A stretch of DNA of 43,857 nt from Pseudomonadota bacterium (GTDB taxonomy: Bacteria; Pseudomonadota; Alphaproteobacteria; Acetobacterales; Acetobacteraceae): the NCBI GenBank assembly GCA_019351895.1, contig JABBOH010000021.1, positions 1 through 43,857 on the forward strand, read 5' to 3'. Shown here piece after piece: positions 34,167-42,140 of this stretch. A program made the translations under genes and the position numbers. The notes under the pieces are model-generated. The model saw only the letters and a list, made by a program, of their open reading frames with translations, searched no databases and was not told the origin of the DNA. Within the stretch, counting starts at the first letter, position 1. Each line of letters opens with the position of its first letter.

Positions 34167-34765
34167 GCTCTGTCCCCCATGGCGCTGCAGATCGCGACGA
34201 TGATGAGCGCCGCCGATCGGGCGCCTGCATCCATGCCGCCGACGCTGCGCTCGGCCAGAAACGAAGCGCGGCCGCGAATGGCCTGCATGCCGGCGGTGGC
34301 CTCGGCCGCGGCGAGTGCGGCGGCGGCTATGTCCGCGGCGGGATCGCGCAGCGCTTTCGCCACCGGCCCCAGCACGTCCAGCATCGTCTTGTGTCCGAAG
34401 TCCGCCTTGCCGCGAGCACGCACCGCAGCCACGGCCGCATCCATGGCCGCCGCCGCATCCGCGCGCGTCGGGTCTTCCGGGAGCGCCTTTCCCGCGGCCA
34501 TGAAGGCCGTGCCGAAGATCACGCCCGATGCGCCGCCGACGGTCATCACCAATGTCCGCCCGACCTCCTGCATCGCCTCGGGCAGCGGCTTCGCAACGAT
34601 GGCCTCTCGCTTGCTCATGACGGCGGTGAAGCCACGCTTCATGTTCAGCCCGTGATCGCCATCGCCTTGGGCGGCGTCGATCTCCGTCAGCTCCTCGGCA
34701 TGGGCCGAAATCGTTTCAACGATCGCGTCCAGAAGTGCCCGCCGCTTCGTTTCATCTACCGGCAT
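34163..34765 (-). CDS. Dihydroxyacetone kinase subunit DhaL-like
   Basis: Nucleotide-binding half of the kinase, 200 residues, all-helical barrel. The Mg-nucleotide aspartates are visible as D30, D35 and D37 (IDAAQGDGDHGLNM), and the C-terminal GGMDAGARSAALI corresponds to the conserved G-x-x-D-P/A-G-A loop. Separate DhaK and DhaL genes are typical of PTS-dependent systems; ATP-dependent kinases are more often fused. The start is ATG 34765, 63 bases after the epimerase stop, and its stop overlaps DhaK. Confidence 0.92.
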   Translation of the reverse strand: MPVDETKRRALLDAIVETISAHAEELTEIDAAQGDGDHGLNMKRGFTAVMSKREAIVAKPLPEAMQEVGRTLVMTVGGASGVIFGTAFMAAGKALPEDPTRADAAAAMDAAVAAVRARGKADFGHKTMLDVLGPVAKALRDPAADIAAAALAAAEATAGMQAIRGRASFLAERSVGGMDAGARSAALIIVAICSAMGDRA

Positions 34766-34828
34766 TCTGCCACCGATTTTCGCTTTTGCGGCAGCATGGC
34801 GGATCGGCGGCAGCGGGGCAAGACCGAT

Positions 34829-35698
34829 CTAGGCCGTGGCCGTTGCGTCTTCGAGCCGTCGCCACTGCGCGCGGAGAAAGTCGTGGCCGGATGTCACAAG
34901 TTCCTCATCCGAATGGAAGAAGTCTCGCCACACGCGCGTCGCCGCTGCGACCTCGGGCAACGCGCGGCCGAACGCCTCGATCACGCACCAGCCGTCATAG
35001 CCGCCGATCCGCAGCGCGGACAGCGTCGCCGCCCAGGGAATGTGCCCCTGCCCCGGCATGCCACGATCATTCTCCGACAGATGAACGTGGCCGATGCGGG
35101 CGAGATGCGGAGCAATGACGCCGACCGGGTCCTTCTCCTCGATATTCGCATGGAAGGTGTCGTAGAGCATGCCGTAGTTCGGCATCTGCACGGCATCGAC
35201 GACCGCCGCCGCCGCTTCGACCGTGTTCATCAGGTAGCATTCGAACCTGTTCAGGGGCTCGACAGCGAGCGTGACCCCCTGCGCCGCCGCATGGCGCGCG
35301 GCGGCGCGGTGAACCTCGACGACATGCGCCACCTCATCGGCCGTCGGCGGCGAGCCTGAGAAGACGCCGAGCGGCTGGTGAAAGGGACCGCACAGCACCT
35401 CCCCGCCCGCGGCGGCGATGCAGTCGATGGCCCAGGTCAGATGGGCGAGTGCGGCCGCCCGCACGGCCGCGTCGCCGCTGGAGCAGTCGTGCGCCGCGTC
35501 TGGCATGATGGCGAGGCCGGTGCAGCGTAGCCCCGCATCCCGCACCGCCTCGCCAACCATGTGATAGTGTTCCGGCGTGCCTTCGAACAGCGGCAATTCG
35601 ACCCCGTCGTAACCCGCCGCCTTCAGCTGCGCGAAGCGCGGGAACAGGGCCGGCGTCACCACGGGCGACCACAGCAGCAGATTCAACCCGAGGCGCAT
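34829..35698 (-). CDS. Ketose 3-epimerase-like TIM barrel (DTE/hydroxypyruvate isomerase family)
   Basis: Cytosolic xylose-isomerase-like TIM barrel, 289 residues. Metal ligands of the D-tagatose 3-epimerase family are visible in order: Glu in LAVEPLNRFECY (about residue 152), Asp in LYDTFHANIEE (about 185), His in IGHVHLSEND (about 211) and Glu in CVIEAFG (about 246). The DTFHANIEE string is especially like psicose/tagatose 3-epimerases and L-ribulose 3-epimerase. It begins three bases after the dehydrogenase stop. It could epimerise a free ketose before DhaK/DhaL phosphorylation, or act on a keto-sugar made by the dehydrogenase. Confidence 0.87.
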   Translation of the reverse strand: MRLGLNLLLWSPVVTPALFPRFAQLKAAGYDGVELPLFEGTPEHYHMVGEAVRDAGLRCTGLAIMPDAAHDCSSGDAAVRAAALAHLTWAIDCIAAAGGEVLCGPFHQPLGVFSGSPPTADEVAHVVEVHRAAARHAAAQGVTLAVEPLNRFECYLMNTVEAAAAVVDAVQMPNYGMLYDTFHANIEEKDPVGVIAPHLARIGHVHLSENDRGMPGQGHIPWAATLSALRIGGYDGWCVIEAFGRALPEVAAATRVWRDFFHSDEELVTSGHDFLRAQWRRLEDATATA

Positions 35699-35701
35699 CG
35701 C

Positions 35702-36853
35702 TCAGGCGCCTCCGGCAGCCACCTTGACCCACTGCCGGTCCCGGGCAGATCGCAGAACCGCATCGGTGACATGATCCGTGCGCAGCGCCTCCCGGAAACT
35801 CGGGATGGTCGTCACGCCGGTCTCGAGACCCTCGAGGAAATCCGCCATCTGATGGATGAAGCTGTGCTCGTAGCCGATCTGCAGACCCGGCACCCACCAG
35901 CGTCCCATATAGGGATGATCGCTGTCCGTGACGTGGATCGATCGCCAGCCACGGGTGATGCCGGGATCACGATGGTCGAAGATTTCGAGCCGATGCAGAT
36001 CGTGCAGATCCCAGGCGATCGAGCCATGCTCGCCGTTGATCTCAAGCGTGTAGAGCGCCTTGTGGCCGCGCGCATAACGCGTCGCCTCGAAGGTCGCGAG
36101 CGAGCCGTTGTCGAACCTCGCGAGAAAAGCCGAGGCGTCGTCGATTGTGACCGGCTGCACCTGACCGATGACGGTATGGTGGCGCTCGCGGATGAAGGTT
36201 TCGGTCATCGCCGAGACTTCGCGGATGCCGCCGTTCAGCCACATGGCGGTATCGATGCAATGCGCGAGCAGGTCGCCGGTCACGCCGCTGCCCGCGACCG
36301 CAGCATCGAGACGCCAGAGCCCGGCGCCGCCTTGCGGCAGATCCGCCGAGATCGTCCAGTCCTGCAGGAACTTCGCCCGATAGTGGAAAATGCGGCCGAG
36401 GCGTCCCTCCTCCACCAGTTGCTTCGCCAGCATCACGGCGGGCACACGCCGGTAGTTGTACCAGACCATGTTGGGAACGCCCGCCGCTTCCACCGCCTCC
36501 ACCATCGCGGCGCTCTCGGCGGCGCTGCGGCCCAGCGGCTTCTCGCAGGCCACCATCTTACCGGCCTTCGCGGCGGCAATCGCAATCTCGGCATGCGTGC
36601 TGTTGGGCGTCGCGATATCGATCAGGTCGATGTCCGGCCGCGCGACAAGCGCCTTCCAGTCAGTCTCGACGCTCTCGTAGCCCCAGGTTTCGGCAAAGCT
36701 CCGCGCGGCGTCCCCGCTTCGCGCACAGACAGCCTTGAGCACAAGATCGTAGCCGGGATCGAAGAAAGTCCGGACCTGACGGAAGGCGTTGCTGTGGGTG
36801 CGACCCATGAAGCCGCACCCGACGAGACCGACATTGAGCGTCTTGCGTGCCAT
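35702..36853 (-). CDS. Gfo/Idh/MocA family oxidoreductase
   Basis: NAD(P)-dependent sugar or polyol dehydrogenase of 383 residues. N-terminal Rossmann fold: [17 protein letters not shown], then [21 protein letters not shown] and the catalytic-lysine motif CEKPLGRS. The C-terminal alpha/beta domain has [21 protein letters not shown] (shown to 20 residues or less as blocks) and [15 protein letters not shown] with the catalytic His. Relatives oxidise inositol, levoglucosan (at C3) and glycosides. It is third from the probable promoter end, two genes from DhaL, between two TIM barrels; dehydrogenase plus isomerase-like TIM barrels is the layout of 3-keto-sugar pathways. Start ATG 36853 has AGAGGCGGG upstream. 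Confidence 0.9.
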   Translation of the reverse strand: MARKTLNVGLVGCGFMGRTHSNAFRQVRTFFDPGYDLVLKAVCARSGDAARSFAETWGYESVETDWKALVARPDIDLIDIATPNSTHAEIAIAAAKAGKMVACEKPLGRSAAESAAMVEAVEAAGVPNMVWYNYRRVPAVMLAKQLVEEGRLGRIFHYRAKFLQDWTISADLPQGGAGLWRLDAAVAGSGVTGDLLAHCIDTAMWLNGGIREVSAMTETFIRERHHTVIGQVQPVTIDDASAFLARFDNGSLATFEATRYARGHKALYTLEINGEHGSIAWDLHDLHRLEIFDHRDPGITRGWRSIHVTDSDHPYMGRWWVPGLQIGYEHSFIHQMADFLEGLETGVTTIPSFREALRTDHVTDAVLRSARDRQWVKVAAGGA

Positions 36854-36868
36854 CTGCGGGACCCGCCT

Positions 36869-37912
36869 CTAATCGTGCCAGCCGTGCGCATCGCGGACCG
36901 CGATCATCGCCCGCAGGACATCGACCCAGGTTTCGGGTTTCAGCATCACGTCGTTAGGGAACATGCAGCCGTCCCAACAGATATGCTGCATCGCGCGCGT
37001 CGGCTCGCCGTCCGCTCCACGCAGCCAGTATCCCGAATCCCGTACGAGATCGAGCTTGCCGTTCGGGTCGTTCGGCAGGCAGTGACGCCCGGTCTGCTCG
37101 TGCGTGCCGGCGCCCTTAACGGTCGCGTCGTTTTGCGCCACGTGAAAGTCGATTGTCCAAGGCCGCAGCGCGTCCGTCATCTTCTTCAGCGCCGCCTGCA
37201 GCATGGCCGGATCATCCCAGTTGAAGGTCTGCGGCAGGATGCGGTCCTGCTCCGCATTGACCCCGAGCGTGTAGAGAAGCGTGTGGGCCATGTCGGCCTG
37301 GAAACCGAGCCGCTCGGGACGCCCCACGCCTTCCAGAACCTGCACCATGGTGCGCCAACTCTGCATGCCGCCCCAGCAGACTTCGCCTTCGGCGGCTAAT
37401 CGCTCGCCATGCGCCTCGGCCGCGTCGCAGGCCCGTCCGAAGGTCTCGATGATGAGGCGGGTGTTGCCGGCGGGATCGGCGTCCCAAGCCGTCACGCCGC
37501 CGGCGGAATCGATCCGCACGACGCCGCTCGGGCGGATGCCGAGCCGCCGCAGGGTCGCGCCGATGCGGCAGGCCTTCTCGACCTGCAGCACGAAGCGGTC
37601 GCGCTCCTCGGCGCTGCCCATGGCCGACCCGCCACCCACAGGCGGCCAGACCGGCGCCACGAGCGAGCCGACGACGAGTTCCTTGGCCGCAACCTGATCC
37701 GCCAGCCGCTTGAGGTCGTCCTCGGTCGAATCGATGCTGGTGTGAGGCTCGGACAGGAAAAGATCGACGCCGTCGAAATGCTGCCCATCGACCTCCGCCG
37801 CCGCCGTCAGGTCGAGCAGCGTCTCGAAGGCGATGAAGGGTTCCGAGCCCGGCCCCTTCCCGACGATGCCGGGCCACATCGCATTATGAAGCTTCGGACG
37901 ATTGTGTGACAC
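36869..37912 (-). CDS. Xylose isomerase-like TIM-barrel protein
   Basis: TIM-barrel protein of 347 residues related to sugar phosphate isomerases/epimerases, function not assigned. Visible features: FDGVDLFLSEPHTSIDST early in the barrel, EGEVCWGGMQSW and GFQADMAHTLLYTLG in the middle, TIDFHVAQNDATVKG with possible metal ligands, and THEQTGRHCLPNDPNGK with MQHICWDGCMFPND near the C terminus. GTG 37912 is the start, with GGGAGGG about six bases upstream. It is the first gene of the catabolic operon, 15 bases before the dehydrogenase. It may be an isomerase, dehydratase or lyase acting on the keto-sugar. Confidence 0.85.
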   Translation of the reverse strand: MSHNRPKLHNAMWPGIVGKGPGSEPFIAFETLLDLTAAAEVDGQHFDGVDLFLSEPHTSIDSTEDDLKRLADQVAAKELVVGSLVAPVWPPVGGGSAMGSAEERDRFVLQVEKACRIGATLRRLGIRPSGVVRIDSAGGVTAWDADPAGNTRLIIETFGRACDAAEAHGERLAAEGEVCWGGMQSWRTMVQVLEGVGRPERLGFQADMAHTLLYTLGVNAEQDRILPQTFNWDDPAMLQAALKKMTDALRPWTIDFHVAQNDATVKGAGTHEQTGRHCLPNDPNGKLDLVRDSGYWLRGADGEPTRAMQHICWDGCMFPNDVMLKPETWVDVLRAMIAVRDAHGWHD

Positions 37913-38146
37913 GTCACCCTCCCTGCCCGCCCGGGCCGGACGACGTCAGCGGCAGCACCGATGACGCATCAATGAGCAAGGGCGGACAGCACGTCAGTCG
38001 TTGCGAGTTCGGCAGAGCACGCGGAGGATGATCCCGAGCGTGAACCTAGAACCTTCTTTTGCGACACACGAGCGTGAGGCGTAATCCGTACGAGGGACAA
38101 GAAGCACATTTACCGAAAGTCGGCTTCACAGCCGCTGAACATGTGT

Positions 38147-38179
38147 CAGACCGAACTAGACATTAGTTCGTTCTGACGG
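38147..38179. promoter_or_regulatory. Large palindrome, candidate operator
   Basis: Left arm 38147-38160 (GTCAGACCGAACTA) and right arm 38166-38179 (TAGTTCGTTCTGAC) match at 13 of 14 positions around a five-base centre. The inner seven bases are perfect. On the minus strand it covers the spacer and -10 of a sigma70-like promoter, so it is well placed for a repressor. The regulator is not in the window. Confidence 0.6.
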
Positions 38180-38185
38180 TCAAGC
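38157..38185 (-). promoter_or_regulatory. Putative sigma70-type promoter of the catabolic operon
   Basis: Read on the minus strand: TTGACC (38185 to 38180), 17-base spacer, then TCTAGT (38162 to 38157). The -35 matches the consensus at five of six positions, the -10 at four. Transcription would begin near 38150, leaving a leader of about 240 bases before GTG 37912. Prediction by eye. Confidence 0.4.
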
Positions 38186-38258
38186 GTGCTTCCACGGCGC
38201 GTTTGTTGCTGCATCGCAGCAGCGATGCGGGCTGTGATCTGGGCGCCGAGACGCCGCA

Positions 38259-38888
38259 TCAGGGTCGTGCGCGCAGGGCCCGCACGCGCGTGACTATAAA
38301 AAAGCCGATCGCCACGAGGATCAGGACACCGACTACCAGGTCAAGATCGTGCATCACGGCGTGCAGGCGCGGGTTGTTGTTCCATTGCTCCCCGAGCTTG
38401 TAGCCGACCCAGGCGAGCGCGAAGCACCAGGGCCAGGAACCGACGAAGGTGTAGATGTGAAACTTCAGCCGGTTCATTCGCGCGATCCCGGCGGGGAGCG
38501 CGATGAAGGTGCGGATGATCGGCAGCACGCGGCCGATCAGCACGCTGATAGCGCCGTAGCGGATGAAGAGCCGATCGACCCGGTCGAGCTCGTGCCGGTC
38601 GAGCAGCACGTAACGGCCCCAGCGCTCCAGGAACGGCCGACCGCCCCAGGCGCCGACTTCATAGGCGACGGCTGATCCGATATTGCAGCCGATGGCGCCG
38701 AAGGTCGCGGCCAGGAACAGATTGAAGCGACCGACCGAGGCCAGGTAGCCGGCGAAGGGCATAATGACCTCCGAAGGGATCGGCAGGCAGGCCGATTCCA
38801 TCGCCATCAGGACGACGAGGCCGGGATACCCCGCGGTGGCGATCACCTCCGTGACCCAGTGGGCGAGGCCTTGAAGGCTGGCGTGCAT
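38259..38888 (-). CDS. DedA family membrane protein
   Basis: Integral membrane protein of 209 residues (DedA/SNARE-associated family). Visible: YPGLVVLMAMESACLPIPSEV, the family ESxxxPxPxE motif, FAGYLASVG, the glycine-rich GAIGCNIGSAVAYEVGAWGG, and GRVLPIIRTFIALPAG, which carries the conserved arginine essential in E. coli YqjA/YghB. Such proteins act in lipid scrambling, proton-motive-force maintenance and resistance to cationic peptides. The ATG at 38888 has AAGGAT upstream and follows the histidine kinase stop by nine bases, so it ends the four-gene operon that starts at 41818. Confidence 0.93.
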   Translation of the reverse strand: MHASLQGLAHWVTEVIATAGYPGLVVLMAMESACLPIPSEVIMPFAGYLASVGRFNLFLAATFGAIGCNIGSAVAYEVGAWGGRPFLERWGRYVLLDRHELDRVDRLFIRYGAISVLIGRVLPIIRTFIALPAGIARMNRLKFHIYTFVGSWPWCFALAWVGYKLGEQWNNNPRLHAVMHDLDLVVGVLILVAIGFFIVTRVRALRARP

Positions 38889-38897
38889 GAGAAATCC

Positions 38898-40304
38898 TTA
38901 GATTGCGCCCCGGATCGGGACAGCGGGCGGCGCATTACTACACACGGTCGCACGAAAATGCAGGCTGACGCGCAACCCGGGCGACAGGCTCTCGATTGCC
39001 AGCCTGCACCCATGCAGCTCCGCGACCGCGGAAACCAGACTCAGCCCAAGCCCGTTTCCCACCGTCGTCCGGCTCCGTTCACCTCTATAGAAACGATGGG
39101 TGAGCCGCGGCAAGTCGTCCACGGCGACCCCCGGCCCGTCATCCTCGACCGTCAGCCAGCAACCTGCGCGTTCCCGCCTTAACTGAAGCCTCATGACCGT
39201 GCCGGAGGGCGTGTGCCGCAGCACATTCTCGACGAGATTTGCCACAGCCTGCGTCAGCAGCTCACGATCGCCATGAACAATGATGCCGGGCTCCGCGTCG
39301 GCCTCGATGACATGACCCGCATCTTCCGCGTCGGGGCGGTAGGCGTCGACGACCGCATCGATGACTGCTGAGATATCAACGTCGCGAAACGCGGACCGCG
39401 GCGAGGCCCCTTCGACCTGCGCGATGCGCAGAAGCGCCGAAAAGGTTTCCATCAGCGCCTCGGCATCCGCCAATGCGCCCAGGACGGCGTGTTGATAATC
39501 CGTAACGGATCGCGCGTTGTCCCGCGCGTCGTCAAGCTTCTGGTACAGGCGGGACAGCGGCGTGCGTAGATCATGCGCGATATCCGAACTCACCTGACGC
39601 AGGCTCTCCATCAGGGCGTGAATACGGTCCAGCATGTGGTTGAGCGTCCCGGCCAGCCGGTCCAGATCGTCGCCGCCACCTCGGACCGGAATGCGGCGCG
39701 CAAGATCGCCGGCGATGATGGCCTCGGCGGTCCGGCCGATCGCGTCGACGCGGGCAAGGAAGGCGCGGCTCAGGAGCACGCCCCCGCCAATGCCGAGCAC
39801 GACCGCAAGCCCCACGGCCCAGGCGAATGCGGTCGCGATCGCCTCCTCCACCTGCGCAATCCGCGAGAGATCGTCGCCGACGGCAAGAAGCAGGCCGCCA
39901 CCAAGATCGACGACCAATGCACGGACCTGCTCGGACGGCTCGTGGTCCGTAGTGCCCTCGTCGGTCGCAAGGTTGATCCAACCCGGTCGCAGGTGAGGCT
40001 GCAACGGAATCTCGCCGGCCAGCCGAGTGCCTTCCGCGGTCTGCAGGAGGTAGTCGGGCGCGGAGGGCTCGTGGCCCCGCGCGTTGATCAGCATTTGTAG
40101 GTGGCGCAGGCCGCCGCTGCGATACTGTTCCTGCAGGAATGCGGAATCCGACTGAACCTCGGCTGCCAGTTGCTGCTCCAGACTGCTGCGCGCCACCACG
40201 AAGACCGCTACACCGAGGATGCAGGCGGAGATAGCGAACAGCAGGACATAAAGCGCGGCGAACCCGAAGCTCGCCGTGCGGAGCAGCCTAAGAACCGGGC
40301 GCAC
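38898..40304 (-). CDS. Membrane sensor histidine kinase (HAMP type)
   Basis: Inner-membrane kinase of 468 residues. Two membrane helices (about residues 13-36 and 158-180) flank a periplasmic sensor of about 120 residues without recognised fold. A HAMP domain follows (RVDAIGRTAEAIIAGDLARRI), then HisKA with H-box SSDIAHDLRTPLSRL and HATPase with NLVENVLRHT, DDGPGV and GNGLGLSLV. This is the type common beside OmpR regulators for metal, peptide or envelope signals. Start is GTG 40304, overlapping the regulator stop by 17 bases, hence coupled expression. DedA follows nine bases after its stop. Confidence 0.92.
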   Translation of the reverse strand: MRPVLRLLRTASFGFAALYVLLFAISACILGVAVFVVARSSLEQQLAAEVQSDSAFLQEQYRSGGLRHLQMLINARGHEPSAPDYLLQTAEGTRLAGEIPLQPHLRPGWINLATDEGTTDHEPSEQVRALVVDLGGGLLLAVGDDLSRIAQVEEAIATAFAWAVGLAVVLGIGGGVLLSRAFLARVDAIGRTAEAIIAGDLARRIPVRGGGDDLDRLAGTLNHMLDRIHALMESLRQVSSDIAHDLRTPLSRLYQKLDDARDNARSVTDYQHAVLGALADAEALMETFSALLRIAQVEGASPRSAFRDVDISAVIDAVVDAYRPDAEDAGHVIEADAEPGIIVHGDRELLTQAVANLVENVLRHTPSGTVMRLQLRRERAGCWLTVEDDGPGVAVDDLPRLTHRFYRGERSRTTVGNGLGLSLVSAVAELHGCRLAIESLSPGLRVSLHFRATVCSNAPPAVPIRGAI

Positions 40305-40971
40305 GCATGATGTATCCGGATCCGCGCACGGTATGGATCAGTTCGGGCTCGCGCCCGCCGCGTGAAATCTTGCTGCGGAGACGGCTGATATGGCTCTCCA
40401 CGATATTAGTCCGCGGGTCGAAGTGAAACTCCCAGACGCCCTCGAGCAGCATCGTTCGCGTCACGACGCGGTCGGCGTGACGCATCAGGAATTCGAGCAA
40501 CAGGAACTCACGCGGCTGCAACTCGACCCGCTGACCGCCGCGCGTCACGACACGCTTGAGGAGATCGAGTTCCAGATCCGCGACGCGCCACAGCGTCGGC
40601 GGATTCTTCAATGGCGGCCGGCGGGCGAGCGCCTGCAGGCGCGCAAGCAGTTCTGAGAAGGCGAAGGGCTTCACGAGGTAGTCGTCGGCCCCTGCCTCCA
40701 ACCCCTGCACGCGGTCGCCGACCCCGCGCAGCGCCGTCAGAAACAGGACCGGCGTCTGCAAGCCAGCGCCGCGTAGAGTGCGCACGAAACCGAGTCCCTC
40801 CATCACCGGCAGCATGCGATCCACGACCATCACGTCGTAGTCGCTGCCGCTCGCCAGGAAAAAGCCCTCGCGCCCGTCCGGCGCGTGGTCGGCTTGATGC
40901 CCATGTTCCCGCAGACCACGCAAGACGTAGGCTGCGGTCTCCTCATCATCCTCCACGAGTAGCACGCGCAC
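40288..40971 (-). CDS. OmpR/PhoB-family response regulator
   Basis: Two-component regulator of about 227 residues. Receiver with acidic pocket EDDEE, phosphoacceptor Asp in VMVVDRMLPVMEG, Thr in VLFLTALRG and Lys in DDYLVKPFAF; a DNA-binding winged helix with LQPREFLLLEFLMRHADRV split by the loop and VESHISRLRSKI and IHTVRGSGYIM at the end. ATG 40977 directly abuts AAAGGAG, too close to be used well; GTG 40971 has six-base spacing and begins at VRVLLVEDD, so I prefer it. It is 34 bases after the repeat membrane protein stop and is the likely controller of both divergent promoters at 41819-42140. Confidence 0.93.
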   Translation of the reverse strand: MRVLLVEDDEETAAYVLRGLREHGHQADHAPDGREGFFLASGSDYDVMVVDRMLPVMEGLGFVRTLRGAGLQTPVLFLTALRGVGDRVQGLEAGADDYLVKPFAFSELLARLQALARRPPLKNPPTLWRVADLELDLLKRVVTRGGQRVELQPREFLLLEFLMRHADRVVTRTMLLEGVWEFHFDPRTNIVESHISRLRSKISRGGREPELIHTVRGSGYIMRAPGS

Positions 40972-41005
40972 CGTCATCTCCTTTGCTGTAGCGGCGGACC
41001 CGGCG

Positions 41006-41818
41006 CTAACCTTCGACGGCGCCGGACCGTGCCGCCTCCCGTGCATCCGCGTGGCGTCGTTCAATCGTGAGGCGCCGGACGAGGCCCACGATGATCGCCA
41101 GGAAAACGAAGCTTGTGATCGTCGTCCCGACACCGAGCCCCCCATCCTTGAGCGGCTGCGACAACAGGTCGCCGCAAGACGCCCCCAGGGGTCTGGTCAG
41201 GATATAGGCCAGCCAGAAGCACAGCACGGCGTTCACCTTGAAGATAAAGTAGAGGCCCGTGATGAAAGCGATCATCGCGGCGAAAATCAGCAGGGACGGA
41301 AAATAGCCGAGGTTAAGGCGTTCGGCCATCAGGTCCCCCGCCGCGGTACCGAGCGCGAAGGTGAAAAGGATGGCGGCCCAGTAGAAAAGCTCCCGCCGCA
41401 TGGTGACGATGCTGTGGATCGAGAGCGTCTTTTCGCTCGCATACCAGAGCATGAAGGTGACGGAGAGCAGAATGGCGAAGACCGGGGTCGTCACCATAAG
41501 GCTGACACCGAGGTTGTCGCTGAGGTTGTCGGTGATGAGCGTCCCGACGATGCTGACGAGGACGACTGTGAGCCAGTAGACCGAGGGGATGTATCGGCCC
41601 GACCTCACCTGCACCAGCAGTACCCCCAGAAGTACGGCTGCCATGCCGATCGAGGTGAGAGTGAGCCCGATGCCGAGGGTGACGTTCAGAAAGTCGGCCG
41701 CCGTCTCGCCTACTGTCGTGGCGAGGACCTTGATGATCCAGAATATCAGGGTGACTTCCGGCACCTTGTTAAGCATACGCCGGTCGAGCCAATTGATGGA
41801 TAATGAGGTCGCTGACAT
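41006..41818 (-). CDS. Four-repeat membrane protein, copy A (COG4705-like)
   Basis: Membrane protein of 270 residues, about eight helices, resembling uncharacterised COG4705 proteins. Four copies of a motif, aromatic-Trp, nine residues, Gly, four residues, Asp, start at Phe26, Tyr81, Tyr146 and Phe201; offsets 55, 65 and 55 suggest duplication of a 120-residue half, itself a duplication. Each repeat places an Asp (42, 97, 162, 217) near a helix end. Other conserved blocks: NKVPEVTLIFW and TLSIHSIVTMRRELFYW. The ATG at 41818 has AAGGAG seven bases upstream. It is first in an operon with regulator, kinase and DedA. Transport or ion sensing is guessed. Confidence 0.87.
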   Translation of the reverse strand: MSATSLSINWLDRRMLNKVPEVTLIFWIIKVLATTVGETAADFLNVTLGIGLTLTSIGMAAVLLGVLLVQVRSGRYIPSVYWLTVVLVSIVGTLITDNLSDNLGVSLMVTTPVFAILLSVTFMLWYASEKTLSIHSIVTMRRELFYWAAILFTFALGTAAGDLMAERLNLGYFPSLLIFAAMIAFITGLYFIFKVNAVLCFWLAYILTRPLGASCGDLLSQPLKDGGLGVGTTITSFVFLAIIVGLVRRLTIERRHADAREAARSGAVEG

Positions 41819-41922
41819 CCGGTCTCCTTAAGCTGCTGCAGGCGGCGTCGAACACGCCCGATCGGCTGAGGTGTCCGCATTTGTCATGTCCCGCATTGAA
41901 GGAGCTAGCCCGGGGGGTTGTG

Positions 41923-41935
41923 ACTTCCCAATGTT
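41923..41935 (+). repeat. 13-bp direct repeat, copy 1
   Basis: ACTTCCCAATGTT, exact match to copy 2 at 42025-42037. Here it continues TTCCC-N4-TTCCC, two half-sites nine bases apart, a layout compatible with OmpR-family binding. The nearest start is 41818 on the minus strand. Confidence 0.6.
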
Positions 41936-42024
41936 CCCGGGCGCCGGCCGGGCGGCCGCGGGTCGCGACCATCCAGGCGGCCCCCCTTCAAGGTCCTGCC
42001 GCTGCCGCCGCGTCAAAGATGAGA

Positions 42025-42037
42025 ACTTCCCAATGTT
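42025..42037 (+). repeat. 13-bp direct repeat, copy 2
   Basis: Exact repeat of 41923-41935, same orientation, 102 bases away. The next bases also agree partly (CCG after one mismatch). It lies 103 bases before the ATG at 42141. Candidate binding site for the regulator at 40288-40971. Confidence 0.6.
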
Positions 42038-42140
42038 GCCGCCCGAACGGTGACGCGGCCTTGGGCTGACGTTAAGAACCCACGGCCTCGGACGGACCGG
42101 CTCCGAGCCGCGATACGGCTGCAGCACGATTTTCGAGGAG

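Larger units (their letters stand above)
37913..38258. promoter_or_regulatory. 346-base upstream region of the catabolic operon
   Basis: No gene found. It lies between the operon start (37912, minus) and the DedA stop (38259). It contains a large palindrome and promoter-like boxes (separate entries); between those and the start codon there is about 240 bases of leader in which I see only a short CCGA-AAG-TCGG repeat. Confidence 0.5.
41819..42140. promoter_or_regulatory. 322-base divergent regulatory region between the two repeat membrane proteins
   Basis: No gene found. It must hold both promoters. It contains a 13-base direct repeat (separate entries), one copy about 104 bases from each start codon. 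Possible downstream ribosome sites are at each edge. TTAAG strings occur at both sides (near 41828 and 42072). Confidence 0.55.
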
